This document shows positions 35,121 to 44,499 of a stretch of DNA of 64,000 nucleotides, one piece after another. The translations under genes were made by a program, and so were the position numbers. Each line of letters starts with the position of its first letter. The stretch's first letter is position 1. This DNA comes from Chelydra serpentina (Eukaryota > Chordata > Testudines > Chelydridae), in assembly GCA_037349315.1 (NCBI GenBank), contig JBAIAC010000006.1:17085501-17149500 (forward strand), in the 5' to 3' direction. Under the pieces are notes generated by a model. The model made no database searches. It worked only from the letters and a program-made list of their open reading frames with translations, and was not told the origin of the DNA.

Positions 35121-36617
35121 GTGGAGAAAGAAGTAGTTCAGGACTATTTAGAAAAGCTGGACGAGCACAAGTCCATGGGGCCGGATGCACTGCATCCGAG
35201 GGTGCTAAAGGAGTTGGCCGATGAGATTGCAGAGCCATTGGCCATTATCTTTGAAAAACCATGGCAATCGGGGGAGGTCCCGGATGACTGGAAAAAAAGC
35301 TACTGTAGGGCCCATCTTTAAAAAAGGGAAGAAGGAAGATCCAGGGAACTGCAGGCCAGTCAGTCTCACCTCAGTCCCTGGAAAAATCATGGAACAGGTC
35401 CTCAAGGAATCAATTCTGAACCACTTAAGGAGGAGAAAGTGTTCAGGAACAGTCAGCATGGATTCACCAAGGGCAAGTCATGCCTGACTAACCTAATTGC
35501 CTTCCATGATGAGATAACTGGCTCTGTGGATGAGGGGAAAGCAGTGGATGTGCTATTTCTTGACTTTAGCAAAGCTTTTGATACAGTCTCCCACAGTGTT
35601 GTTGCCAGCAAGTTAAAGAAGTATGGGCTGGATGAGTGGACGGTAAGGTGGATAGAAAGCTGGCTGGATGGTCGTGCTCTACGGGTAGTGATCAATGGCT
35701 CCATGTCTAGTTGGCAGCCGGTATCAAGTGGAGTGCCCCAAGGGTCGGTTCCGGGGCCGGTTTTGTTCAATATCTTCATTAACGATCTGGAGGATGGTGT
35801 GGACTGCACCTTTAGCAAGTTTGCAGATGACACTAAACTGGGAGGAGTGGTTGATACACAGGAGGGTAGGGATAGGATACAGAGGGACCTAGACAAATTA
35901 GAGGTTTGGGCCAAAAGAAATATGATGAGGTTCAACAAGGACAAGTGCAGAGTCCTGCACATGGGACGGAAGAATCCCATGCATTTCTACAAACGAGGGA
36001 CCGAATGGCAGGGCAGCAGTTCTGCAGAAAAGGACCTAGGGGTTATGGTGGACAAAAAGCTGAGTCAACAGTGTGCCCTTGTTGCCAAGAAGGCTAATGG
36101 CATTTTGGGTTGTATAAGTAGGGGCATTTCCAGCAGATCGAGGGATGTGATTATTCCCCTCTATTCGGCACTGGTGAGGCCTCATTTGGAGTACTGTGTC
36201 CAGTTTTGGGCCCCACACTACAAGAAGGATGTGGATAAATTGGAAAGAGTCCAGCGGAGGGGAACAAAAACGATTAGGGGGCTGGAGCACATGACTTATG
36301 AGGAGAGGCTGAGGGAACTGGGATTGTTTAGCCTGCAGAAGAGAAGAATGAGGGGGGATTTGATAGCTGCTTTCAACTACCTGAAAGGGGGTTCCAGAGA
36401 GGATGGATCTAGACTGTTCTCAGTGGTAGAAGATGACAGAACAAGGAGTAATGGTCTCAAGTTGCAGAGGGGGAGGTTTAGGTTGGATATTAGGAAAAAC
36501 TTTTTCACTAGTAGGGTGGTGAAGCACTGGAATGGGTTACCTAGGGAGGTGGTGGAATCTCCTTCCTTAGAGGTTTTTAAGGTCAGGCTTCACAAAGCCC
36601 TGGCTGGGATGATTTAG
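35121..36617 (+). pseudogene. CR1 reverse transcriptase (392-residue open frame plus frameshifted N-terminal part)
   Basis: The N-terminal piece (35121-35321) holds 'LDEHKSMGPDALHPRVLKEL', typical of the CR1 RT start. After two frameshifts the open frame from 35439 carries '[20 protein letters not shown]', motif A '[18 protein letters not shown]' (catalytic Asp), motif B '[20 protein letters not shown]', motif C '[14 protein letters not shown]' (catalytic Asp pair in FADD), then the thumb '[20 protein letters not shown]' and C-terminus to 'LHKALAGMI'. All catalytic residues are present in the long frame. Only the upstream frameshifts (near 35300 and 35430) and the broken endonuclease stop it from being a working ORF2. 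A four-residue gap is seen at '[12 protein letters not shown]', where the sister copy at 31900 has 'VDKKLDISQQCALV'. Confidence 0.93.
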
Positions 36618-36719
36618 TTGGGGTTGGTCCTGCTTTGAGCAGGGGGTTGGACTAGATGACCTCCCGAGGTCCCTTCCAACCCTGAGATTCTATGATACTA
36701 TGATTGCATTAAAGTTTCT

Positions 36720-37030
36720 CTGGAAACCAGCCAACTTTTGAAAACTGCTCCGCAGGGTCTGTGACCCTGGAGAAACCAGACATGAAAGCCCCAAGGCTTT
36801 CAGAATCTGCAGGCCACCTAGCCACATGGACCATCCTGGATTTGGGGATCCTCAGAGCTCCCAGCATCTGTGACTGGGGTGGCCAGCCTGGTGTCCTGTC
36901 TCTGAGTTGGGAACCCTGGGGCTTTCCCTTTCATGGAGAATTTCAAAGATTTTGGGTTTTGTTCTGAATCAGAACTAAATCAACCTTCCAAATATTGAAA
37001 TTCTCCATGAAACAGAATTACATTTCTTCA
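36720..37030. repeat. fold-back element with GC-rich centre
   Basis: 'CTGGAAACCAGCCAACTTTT' at one side and 'ATTGAAATTCTCCATGAAAC' at the other frame a GC-rich middle with 'GGGTCTGTGACCCTGGAGAA'. It resembles the 21095-21660 element in reverse. Confidence 0.45.
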
Positions 37031-37685
37031 CACAGCCCCAGTAATGATGTGAATGGGAGTAATGATTGTATAGGCAGGTCAGAACTAGATGCATTGTCAG
37101 AGCTGTGCAAACAATATCCCATCTATAGCAAGTGCTGCTAGTGTTTCAGTTTCATAAGCACCTAATTCACATGCACAATTTGAAAGGAGGGAAAAAAACT
37201 CTCACCCCACAAAGCAGTATACGTATATCCGATAGACTATTTAAGCTTATTCTTCTCTCATCTCCTCTGAGACTTATGAGCTTTGCAAAGCTTTTTGTCT
37301 CAGCTGGAAGATCCTTCTATTTACTGTACCTCACATAAAAGCTGATTGCTTCTTCAAAGTGTCTGATCTTTGAAAAAGAATTGATTTGAAAGATGCTCAT
37401 AATTCATTTAATTTCAATTTCTTAAAATTCTTTTATCCAGTATTCTAGATAAATAAATAAGTGAGGTAATCATTTCATGGGCTATATCATTTTCATTATT
37501 TCTTCTGTACACACAAAAGCCAAAGCTCTTTCCCTTTAACATCATGTTTTCTCATAGGCCAGATAGGAACAATATTGGGACCTGTCCCTTTAGCTTTATG
37601 AGATTATTCTAGACAAAATTAGCCACTTTATGAAAAAAACTGGCAGGTAAATGTAATGAAATCATATCATATTGAATACACTCCA
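37031..37685. other. unannotated stretch
   Basis: No gene or repeat recognised. Confidence 0.4.
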
Positions 37686-37689
37686 GCTG

Positions 37690-37927
37690 GTAAGAGCAGA
37701 AGCAACCAAAACAGGGACTGCTGCACCTGGGGGAAAGGGGTAAAATGGGGCCCAGCCAGGGTCAACTTTCCCTCCCGTACTGCCCTGGACCTAGAGCTGT
37801 GCATGGGAGACACCCCCACCATATTCTGGGAACAATGGGTACCAGGTGGTGCCTCCATCCCTGCCATGTGGCTTTGCAAAGGAGAGGCAGCCAGAGATTC
37901 CAGGCAGTAGAAACACAAGCAGCCAAA
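37690..37927 (-). repeat. left part of an old repeat split by the hAT element
   Basis: 'AGCAACCAAAACAGGGACTG' onward is the reverse complement of the region near 20240-20430. It ends exactly at the hAT target site CAGCCAAA (37920-37927), and the other half resumes at 41064. Confidence 0.7.
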
Positions 37928-40900
37928 CAGGGCTGGCCTTACCATGAGGTGAACTGAGGTGGCCGTCTCAGGTGCCAGACTGTGCAGGGGTGCCACTAGG
38001 ACCCAGAGTGTAGAAAATTGTGTCTGCTGCTGGTGCATATGTATTCTCTCTGCTCTAGATGCACAGAGATGGCGGAGTGCTGTGCTGGAGGAAGGAGAGC
38101 ACCAGAGATATAACAGGGAGGCAGGAGAAAAGGTGAGAGGGAATAACATAAAGCAGCAGGAGCTGCAGAGAGAGAGAGGAGGAGGAAGAGCCTTTTATGT
38201 ACCTCTCTAGCACCCCCAGGAGCCTGGACTGATTAACACCAGTTTCTCAGGGAGCTTCTTCTTTCCTGCTGCTTCCCTGAATCCACAGGAGGAGAACAGG
38301 CAGTCAACTGAAGTAGTAGGAGCCAGTTAGGCCCTTAACAGTATATTTGGGCTGCTATCTTCCCTCACTCAGGCCCTGCTACCAGCCTGCTTATTTGTCC
38401 CCTTCAACTGAGTGTTGAGAGCCACTATAGCTGGCACAGAACAGCAGTCATGAGTGAAAGAAGAAAATGCCCCTCTGGGGAAGCATTCAGAAAAAGAAAG
38501 AAAGCAAAGGAAGCTTTTCGGCCTAAGCAGGAAGGAGCTCTCCTGGGATACATAGACACAAATGTTCACAGTGAGCCTTCCGGCCCCAGTGAGGGTGTGA
38601 GTGGTGAGGAGATGCCTGATCTTCCAGTTAGTCAGCGTGCAGGTGACCTAGCAGCTACTGCAGCATCCATATCTCCATCTCAAATGGATGTAACCATGCA
38701 CATTCCTGAAGAAAAGTGTAGATCAGAGAAGAGTATGGTGGAGGTGCAAGAAACAGCTGCTGCTGAGTTTAGTTCCTTAAGTCTAGATGATCCAGAACTG
38801 TGGACCCACTTGAGCAGTAGCCTGAGGGACGTCCTTATACTGCATGGGCCACAGCAAGTGAAAAACTTCATGTTCCCCAAAGACAATGAAAATAGAAGTT
38901 TCCATCCAACACATTACTGGCATGAAATCCCCAATGGTGACAAAATGGAGAGGCCATGGCTTATGTACTCAAAACCCAAGAATGCTGCATACTGTTTTTG
39001 TTGCAAACTCTTACAGTCTAATATTCCAGCCATATTGGGTTCTACAGGAACAAAGGACTGGAAAAATCTGGCATGCCATGAGAAGGCAGCAAATCACCAG
39101 AGAGCGTTCCATAGGTGGAAAGAGCTTGAGATGAGACTAAGGTTAAAGGCCACCATAGATGACCAGCATCAAGAGACGATTGCATCAGAGTCTCTTTACT
39201 AGCAAAATGTTTTGAAAAGGCTCATTGCCATTGTGAGAATGCTTGCTACCCAAAACCTAGAACTGTGTAGCACTTCAGATCAGGTGTATGTGCCAAACAA
39301 TGGAAACGTCCTTAAAACTGTGGAGCTGATGTTCTCCAGGAACATCTAAGAAGAGTCACCACCCAAGATATGTACACACACCATTACCTTGGAAAAACAG
39401 TTTAAAATGAGATCATACAGTTACTGGCAACAACAGTCAAACAGAAGATTGTGGCAGATCTGAAGTCAGCAAGATATTACTCTGTTATTCTGGACTGCAC
39501 ACCTGACATCAGCCATACGGAACAAATGACTTTAATGGTGTGTTTTGTAACAACAACAGAACCTACTGAAAATATCCCTGCTTTTTTTGTCCCGTGCAGT
39601 TCTCATTCATTTAACTTGGTGGTCAGTGATGCAGCAACAGCTTCTAGTGAGGCTGCTGAATTTTTTAATTTAATTCAAAGCATCTATGTATTTTTCTCTG
39701 CATCAACTCATCGATGGCAAATTTTGAAGCAACATCTCGGAACATCCTCTCTGACACTGAAACCACTGAGTGCCACACGATGGGAAAGTCAAGTGGAGGT
39801 GATAAAGCCTATCAAACACCAAATTGGGAAGATAGATGATGCCATAGTTGCCATTCTGGAGGATAATGCTATGACAGGAACTGTTTGTGGGAGAACAGTG
39901 GAAGAGGGAAATGGAATCACCAGAAACATACATCACTTCAAATTTCTGTGTGGCTTAGTGTTGTGGCATGACGTACTGTTCGAAATAAATGTTGTAAGCA
40001 AGAGACTCCAAGGTGTTGACCTTGTTATATCTGGAGCAATGGAACAACTGAACAAAGCAAAGTCATACCTACAGTCTTACCAGTCAGATGAGGGATTTCA
40101 AAATGTTCTGAAGAGTGCACAGAAGTTGACAGAGGAACTTCACACTGAAGCTATTTTCCCACCCATTCAAGAATACAAGAGTCACCAAAGAAGATGACAT
40201 TTTGATTACGAGGCACGGGATAATCCCATAAGACACCCCAAACAACAATTCAAAGTTGAATTATTTAATCAGGTGCTAGATTGTGCAATACAGTCAGTTG
40301 AAGAATGTTTCATGCAGCTCATGGAACACAGCAGTATATTTGGGATGTTGTATGATATTCCAAAACTCCTCACTATACCTGAAGAAGACCTACACCAGCA
40401 ATACAGGGCATTAGAAACAGTGCTGACACATGATGACCTGCGCAATATGGATGCGAGTGATTTACTTGATGAACTGAAAGCCTTTTCAAGATCCATTTCA
40501 GCAGGATCAACTCCAAAGGCTGTTCTGGAATATATGTGCACAGATAAGATGACCACCCTCTTTCCAAATGCTTTTGTTGCTCTGCGCATAATTCTAACAC
40601 TTCCTGTAACAGTTGCCAGTGAGAATGCAACTTCTCCAAGCTGAAGTTAATAAAAACTCATCTACACTCCACAATGACACAGGAGAGGCTAGTCGGCCTT
40701 AATAGAGCATGAGCTAGCTCAGACTGTGGACCTTCAGGAAGCAGTTCACATCTTTGCAACCAAGAGGGCATGGAAAGCACAACTTTGATTATTCAAACAG
40801 ATACAAATGCCAGTGTTTACTATGCAGACAAGAAAAGTTACAATTGCTGTTCAGGCGTTTGAAAGTTAAGTGTTACTTAACATTTTTGAACAAGGCATTT

Positions 40901-41063
40901 TAAGTTGCTAGTTCTCCTTTATTGCGGTAGGTAGCAGAGAAGTGCCATGAGAGGAGTAGAACAGAAGAAGGCAGAATTGAGACCTTTCAAAGTTTTGGCC
41001 CAAGCGAAGGGAGATGGGAGCGTCATTTGAGCTCAGGTGCCAAAATGTTGTAGGCCGGCCCTG
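37928..41063 (+). mobile_element. hAT DNA transposon, end to end (3136 bp), transposase broken
   Basis: Terminal sequences 'CAGGGCTGGCCTTACCATGA' and the reverse complement of the right end, 'CAGGGCCGGCCTACAACATT', form an imperfect inverted repeat. An exact 8-bp target duplication, CAGCCAAA, lies at 37920-37927 and 41064-41071. The 5' leader (37928-38449) is non-coding, the transposase remnant spans 38450-40790, and a 3' leader follows. The 8-bp duplication, CAGGG start and coding content define it as hAT, of the ZMYM1-like/TTF zinc-finger type. It landed inside an older repeat. Confidence 0.94.
38450..40790 (+). pseudogene. hAT transposase (TTF zinc finger, ZMYM1-like type), broken
   Basis: The likely start is the ATG at 38450 ('MSERRKCPSGEAFRKRKKAK', a basic N-terminus). 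Within the first 250 residues lies a TTF-type zinc finger region: 'HPTHYWHEIPNGDKMERPW', 'YCFCCKLL', 'KDWKNLACHEKAANHQRAF'. The frame stops after 'TIASESLY', with homology continuing through 39450 in other frames ('LKRLIAIVRML', 'YVPNNGN'). The next open part (39451-40197) has 'LKSARYYSVILDCTPDISHT' (first catalytic Asp of the RNase H fold), then jumps from 'TTEPTENI' to 'PAFFVPCSSHSFNLVVSDAA'. The stretch that normally carries the second catalytic Asp is missing between them. 'LSATRWESQVEVI' is kept. The C-terminal dimerisation region appears at 40273-40644 ('DLLDELKAFS', 'ILTLPVTVASENA') and continues after a frameshift. Inactive. Confidence 0.9.
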
Positions 41064-41345
41064 CAGCCAAAGCAGGGACTTTTGGTCCTTTGGAAATTTG
41101 GAGAACTTTCTATGCTTTTGAATAGACTTTCTCTGCCCTGTGCTGATGGGCAGTGTGCTCCAACCCTTCCGCTCCCCCTCCATCATGCCCTCTCTTACAC
41201 TCCTTTCAGCTCAGCTTCACTCCACCCCTACCCCTCTTAGCCTCTTCTCCCCTACCCTGTCCCTTCTCTTTTCTTTCCATTTAGCTGATCTCCTCCAATC
41301 TAAATCCACCAAATCTAATGCCTTCCAATTAATAAATACATTAAT
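41064..41345 (-). repeat. right part of the old repeat split by the hAT element
   Basis: It begins with the duplicated CAGCCAAA and continues 'GGTCCTTTGGAAATTTGGAG' and 'ATAGACTTTCTCTGCCCTGT', the reverse complement of 19980-20225. Confidence 0.75.
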
Positions 41346-41525
41346 TTAATAAATGATGAACTAACATGATGTTTGCCACCATGACATTGCTCACTCTGGG
41401 GAAGGGTTAGACCTGCTTCCCCACCCTCAGTCTCTCTTGTCTATTTACACTGTAAGCTTGTAGTGGTGTGGCTGGAGCAGTGTCCCCTTGTGGACTTTCA
41501 ACTACAGCTCTCCCGGGGGGAAAAA

Positions 41526-41854
41526 GTCTGTCTATACTACCTGCCAGATCAGCGGGTAGCGATCAATCCAGCGGGGGGAGGGGGGAGGGGGAAGGGGTGG
41601 GGGCGTCGATTTATCGCATCTAATTTAGACGCGATAAATTGACCCCCGAGAGCTTTCCTGTGGACTCCTGTACTCCACCACTGCAAGAGGCACAGGCTGA
41701 GTCAATGGGGGAGCGGCAGCAGTCGACTCACCGCAGTGAAGACACCACGGTGAGTAGATCTAAGTACGTCGACTTCAGCTACGTTATTCACATAGCTGAA
41801 CTTGCGTAACTTAGATCGATCCCCCCTCCACCCCCACAGTGTAGACCAAGGCTC
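41526..41854. mobile_element. palindromic MITE, GTCTATACT/AGTGTAGAC termini
   Basis: 'GTCTGTCTATACTACCTGCC' and 'CCCACAGTGTAGACCAAGGC' form the ends. Internal hairpins include 'GATTTATCGCATCTAATTTA' with 'GACGCGATAAATTG', and 'GACTTCAGCTACGTTATTCA' with 'TAGCTGAACTTGCG'. Same family as 47729-48015 in reverse orientation. The target duplication is not resolved. Confidence 0.7.
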
Positions 41855-42345
41855 TGTCTCCGGCCCACTGACTAATTATCCCTAGTGGGGAGGTGGGGGG
41901 TGGGGTTGGAGGGGTTTAGTCCTGAAACAAAAAGCAAACCCAACTCAATACTGAGCTGCCCACCAGTCTTCCTATGGGGCATCCTTGCCTTTTCCTTCAA
42001 GCTTGCTTCCAGACAGTCTCTTATTCTGGCATTGCTCACATCTTGGGATCTAACTGCTCCATCCAAGTGGCTGCTCCAGCTAACAGGATTGTTTCTACTT
42101 ACTTCTGCAGGCAAAGTTCCCTTCAGGCAGAGAGGCAGAGCTCCATACTCCTTCCTGGCTAGTCTGTCCTGAACTACTACTACTCCTCCTTCATGTTATG
42201 TTTTATGGTGAAGCATAACCGCCACCTATTTTATTCCTTATGCATTCATGACATTACACTGTTTTACCCTGCTCTATATGCTTACGAAAATGTAGTTGAG
42301 TTTTTCTGTGTTATCCTACTTTCCTGAAACTCTCACTAAACTCAG
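41855..42345. other. unannotated stretch
   Basis: Frames on both strands have no recognised motif. It may include the continuation of the LINE remnant that begins near 42350. Confidence 0.35.
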
Positions 42346-42349
42346 TCTG

Positions 42350-43310
42350 TGAGCCTAAATTCTTCATAAAAAGCTTTTCTTTCCCGGAAACACTCCCTGC
42401 ATTCCCATAGCAGGTGATCAACTATTTTTAACCGTATGTTACACAGCTCATCTTTGAGTCTATTCAAGAAATATAAATGATTATCCAGACCAGAGCATCT
42501 AGTTAACAGTCTAAATATGATCAGTTCACTGATCCTCTAGTAACCTTGGAGTGTCACATTATCGTCTATTTTGGGGCATTCGTCATAGAATCTTCTCCCT
42601 ATTTCCTCCTTGCTCCTCATTTCATGCCATTTTTTAAAATTCTTTTTAAAATTAAATTTTACATTTAGTTTAATTTTGAATTCCTGCGTACTCAAATGAA
42701 TTTTTATATCAATTTTATTCACGTTTTAAAACACTTTTCACTTCCTTATCTGCTATTTCATTGACATGGAGCCAGCAAGTGCTGGCATCTATGCTAATAC
42801 TATGTTCATGTCCAAACATACTAACACTGTTGTCAAAAACAATATTTCATTTATTAGACCACTCTGCTTTCTGAAGTACCCATTTTAATTACCAATAATC
42901 TCTATAACAAATCCGAAAAGATATTACCTATTATAGGCCATAGTCCTTCATCCTGTTCAGTGCTACCATTATTCCCATCAATTCAGCCATCATAATGGCT
43001 ACAAGATTAGATATTCTTTTAGATTTTTTAACTCTAATCTCAGGGATGTAAAAGGCTGTTCTCACTGTACCTGATTTTTCATCTTTAGATCTGTCAGTAT
43101 ATAGCTGGCAATAGTGACTCCATTTACCATATATGAATTCATAAACTTTATCCATCATATAGGATGACTCTTTCCCCCCCTTTATTTTATTGCATAATTC
43201 TATATCTACAACTGGAAGCACTGAACTGAGTCCGACTTTCTCTTTTCCGACTTCCAGGGTTGGCATTGGCTGCAGGTATAGTGGAGTGGAGTTAGCTGGG
43301 CCCACAGGCT
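42350..43310 (-). pseudogene. LINE remnant with RNase H domain
   Basis: On the minus strand a 124-residue frame (42931-43305) contains 'CQLYTDRSKDEKSGTVRTAF' and 'AIMMAELMGIMVALNRM'. These match the order Y-T-D-x-S-K ... A-E-L ... A-L of a retroelement ribonuclease H, with the first Asp and the Glu present. Further along in shifted frames come 'VNEIADKEVKSVLK' (the G-N-E-x-A-D box, with the Asp) and 'KIVDHLLWECRECFRERKAF', a Cys/His segment typical of the ORF2 C-terminus of RNase H-bearing LINEs such as the I clade. CR1 ORF2 lacks an RNase H, so this is a different LINE. No RT is visible, and stops and frame changes are numerous, indicating an old copy. Clade assignment is inferred. Confidence 0.7.
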
Positions 43311-43389
43311 CTCCTTAACCCCCCTCTGCTGGTTTGGGTCCTCTGCTCCATTATAAAGCTCGTAGGGGCAGGGCACATCTTCTACTACT

Positions 43390-43480
43390 GTGTGTTTGTA
43401 CAGCATCTAGCACAATGGGACCTCACTCTTAGTTGGCCATCAGTCCGTACTCTAATAAACATATTTAACAATAATACCAA
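43390..43480 (-). repeat. old interspersed repeat, 'GTACAGCATCTAGCA' family
   Basis: 'TTTGTACAGCATCTAGCACA' then 'ATGGGACCTCACTCTTAGTT' and an AATAAT end. Reverse orientation of the 44320 family. Confidence 0.55.
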
Positions 43481-43486
43481 CAAGAG

Positions 43487-43592
43487 GCCCGGTGTGGTGG
43501 TGCGCGCCTATAATCCCAGCTGTTTGGGAGGCTGCGGTTGGCGGATCGCTCGGGAGTTCTAGGCCGCTGTGCACTATGTCAATCGGGTGTCC
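43487..43592 (+). pseudogene. 7SL (SRP) RNA-derived Alu-domain sequence
   Basis: 'GTGTGGTGGTGCGCGCCTAT', 'AATCCCAGCTGTTTGGGAGG', 'CTGCGGTTGGCGGATCGCTC', 'GGGAGTTCTAGGCCGCTGTG' and 'CACTATGTCAATCGGGTGTC' follow vertebrate 7SL RNA positions 1 to about 112 in order, with one short gap and scattered substitutions. 7SL is the RNA scaffold of the signal recognition particle. Only the 5' part is present, so this is a retrocopy or a SINE head and not a working gene. It breaks at GGTGTCC, where a GC-rich element is inserted. The sequence beyond the insertion does not look like 7SL. Confidence 0.82.
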
Positions 43593-43593
43593 A

Positions 43594-43910
43594 GCACAGA
43601 AGCCGACTTTCGGCGGTGCCCGTGGGTGCCGTTGCCCGGCGTCGGGGGCAGGGCCCCACCCCCGATGCCGGGCCCCGACGCCGGGTGACATCATGGGGCC
43701 CCCGACGTCGACGCAACATCACCCAGCATCGGGGGCGGGGCCCCGCAACATCGCCCGGTGCTGCGGTGAGCTAGGCGCGGGCCCCAGGGCTGGTGGGAAG
43801 CTGGGCGCGGGCCCTGGGGTGGGCAGGGAGCTGCCGGTGGGTGCTGAGCACCCACCAATTTTTCCCTGTGGGTGCTCTAGCCCCAAAGCACCCACGGAGT
43901 CGGCGCCTAT
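43594..43910. mobile_element. GC-rich non-autonomous DNA element within the 7SL-like sequence
   Basis: The ends 'AGAAGCCGACTTTCGGCGGT' and, reversed, 'ATAGGCGCCGACTCCGTGGG' are imperfect inverted repeats. GGTGTCC flanks both sides (43586-43592 and 43911-43917), extending to 8 bp if the base at 43593 was G before a CpG transition. Internal imperfect repeats 'GCGTCGGGGGCAGGGCCCCA' and 'CATCGGGGGCGGGGCCCCGC' occur. The long frames are GC artefacts. hAT-like by duplication length. Confidence 0.65.
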
Positions 43911-44029
43911 GGTGTCCGGTGCTATTGACAGCTTGGCCAGCGGGTAGTTGGAGGACTGGCTAGAACAACGCCTCTGATGTGTTGTGATCGGCGCTCTCTC
44001 TGTGAAGGCTGATGGACGGATCAGTGACA
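43911..44029 (+). repeat. possible body of a 7SL-headed element
   Basis: 'GGTGCTATTGACAGCTTGGC' to 'GACGGATCAGTG' continues the interrupted unit but is unlike 7SL. An imperfect direct repeat, AACAAGAGG (43479-43487) versus AACAAGGGG (44030-44038), brackets head plus body and could be a target duplication. Confidence 0.35.
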
Positions 44030-44319
44030 AACAAGGGGACAGATCTGTGTATTGATAACAAACTCTGACATTTCCTGAATTTTGAGTGCTTGACTTTGCA
44101 ACCTTAACAATGTTCTATTCATGTAGTTTTTGGCATGAACTATAGAATTTGTTGAAAAGCAATGTTAGACTTTAGGCAAATATGGACATAAGTCGGAGCC
44201 GAGGGTGCCCCATGTGTACAAACATCCACTCTAATAGCTTGGATTAGCGCCTGCAGAGGCATACAAAGCAAGATGTACTGGGAGGCTCAGAGTGCAATGC
44301 TAAAATAAATATATATTTG

Positions 44320-44440
44320 TTGTTGTTGTTACGATTTGTATCACTGAATCACCCAGAGACTTCAGTCAGGACCAGGGCTCTATTATGCCAAGACATTGCA
44401 CAAGCACATAGGAAGAAACAGTTCCTGCCTCAAAGAGTTT
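44320..44440 (+). repeat. old interspersed repeat, 'GCACCTAG' family
   Basis: 'TCAGTCAGGACCAGGGCTCT' followed by 'CAGTTCCTGCCTCAAAGAGT' follows the same order as 19676-19830. Confidence 0.5.
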
Positions 44441-44445
44441 ATAAA

Positions 44446-44498
44446 TCTTTCTCTCTCTCCCTCTCTCTTTCTCTCACACAGACACACACACACATTCT
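44446..44498. repeat. simple repeat, (TCTC)n then (AC)n
   Basis: 'TTTCTCTCTCTCCCTCTCTC' runs into 'ACACACACACACATT'. Confidence 0.9.
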
Positions 44499-44499
44499 C

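Larger units (their letters stand above)
34275..36705 (+). mobile_element. CR1 LINE, longest and best preserved copy (internally deleted)
   Basis: About 2.4 kb in plus orientation. Order: a short 5' stretch, endonuclease (34324-34870), a deletion junction at about 34870, a short linker, reverse transcriptase (35121-36617), and a 3' tail ('GGGGTTGGTCCTGCTTTGAG' to 'ATTCTATGATACTATGATTG'). Relative to the copy at 29955 about 0.48 kb between 'TRGKA' and 'AKELQLAGD' is missing. The RT open frame of 392 residues is the longest in the window and indicates recent activity of the subfamily. The copy itself cannot be active because of a stop in the endonuclease and frameshifts near 35100 and 35300. 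Confidence 0.94.

Noticed and set aside
42931..43305. A cellular RNase H gene
   Set aside because: The following Cys/His segment, the lack of the cellular N-terminal domain and the many breaks fit a LINE ORF2 end better.
43492..43947. Frame of 151 residues
   Set aside because: It spans a 7SL-like RNA segment and a GC-rich insertion; no protein domain.
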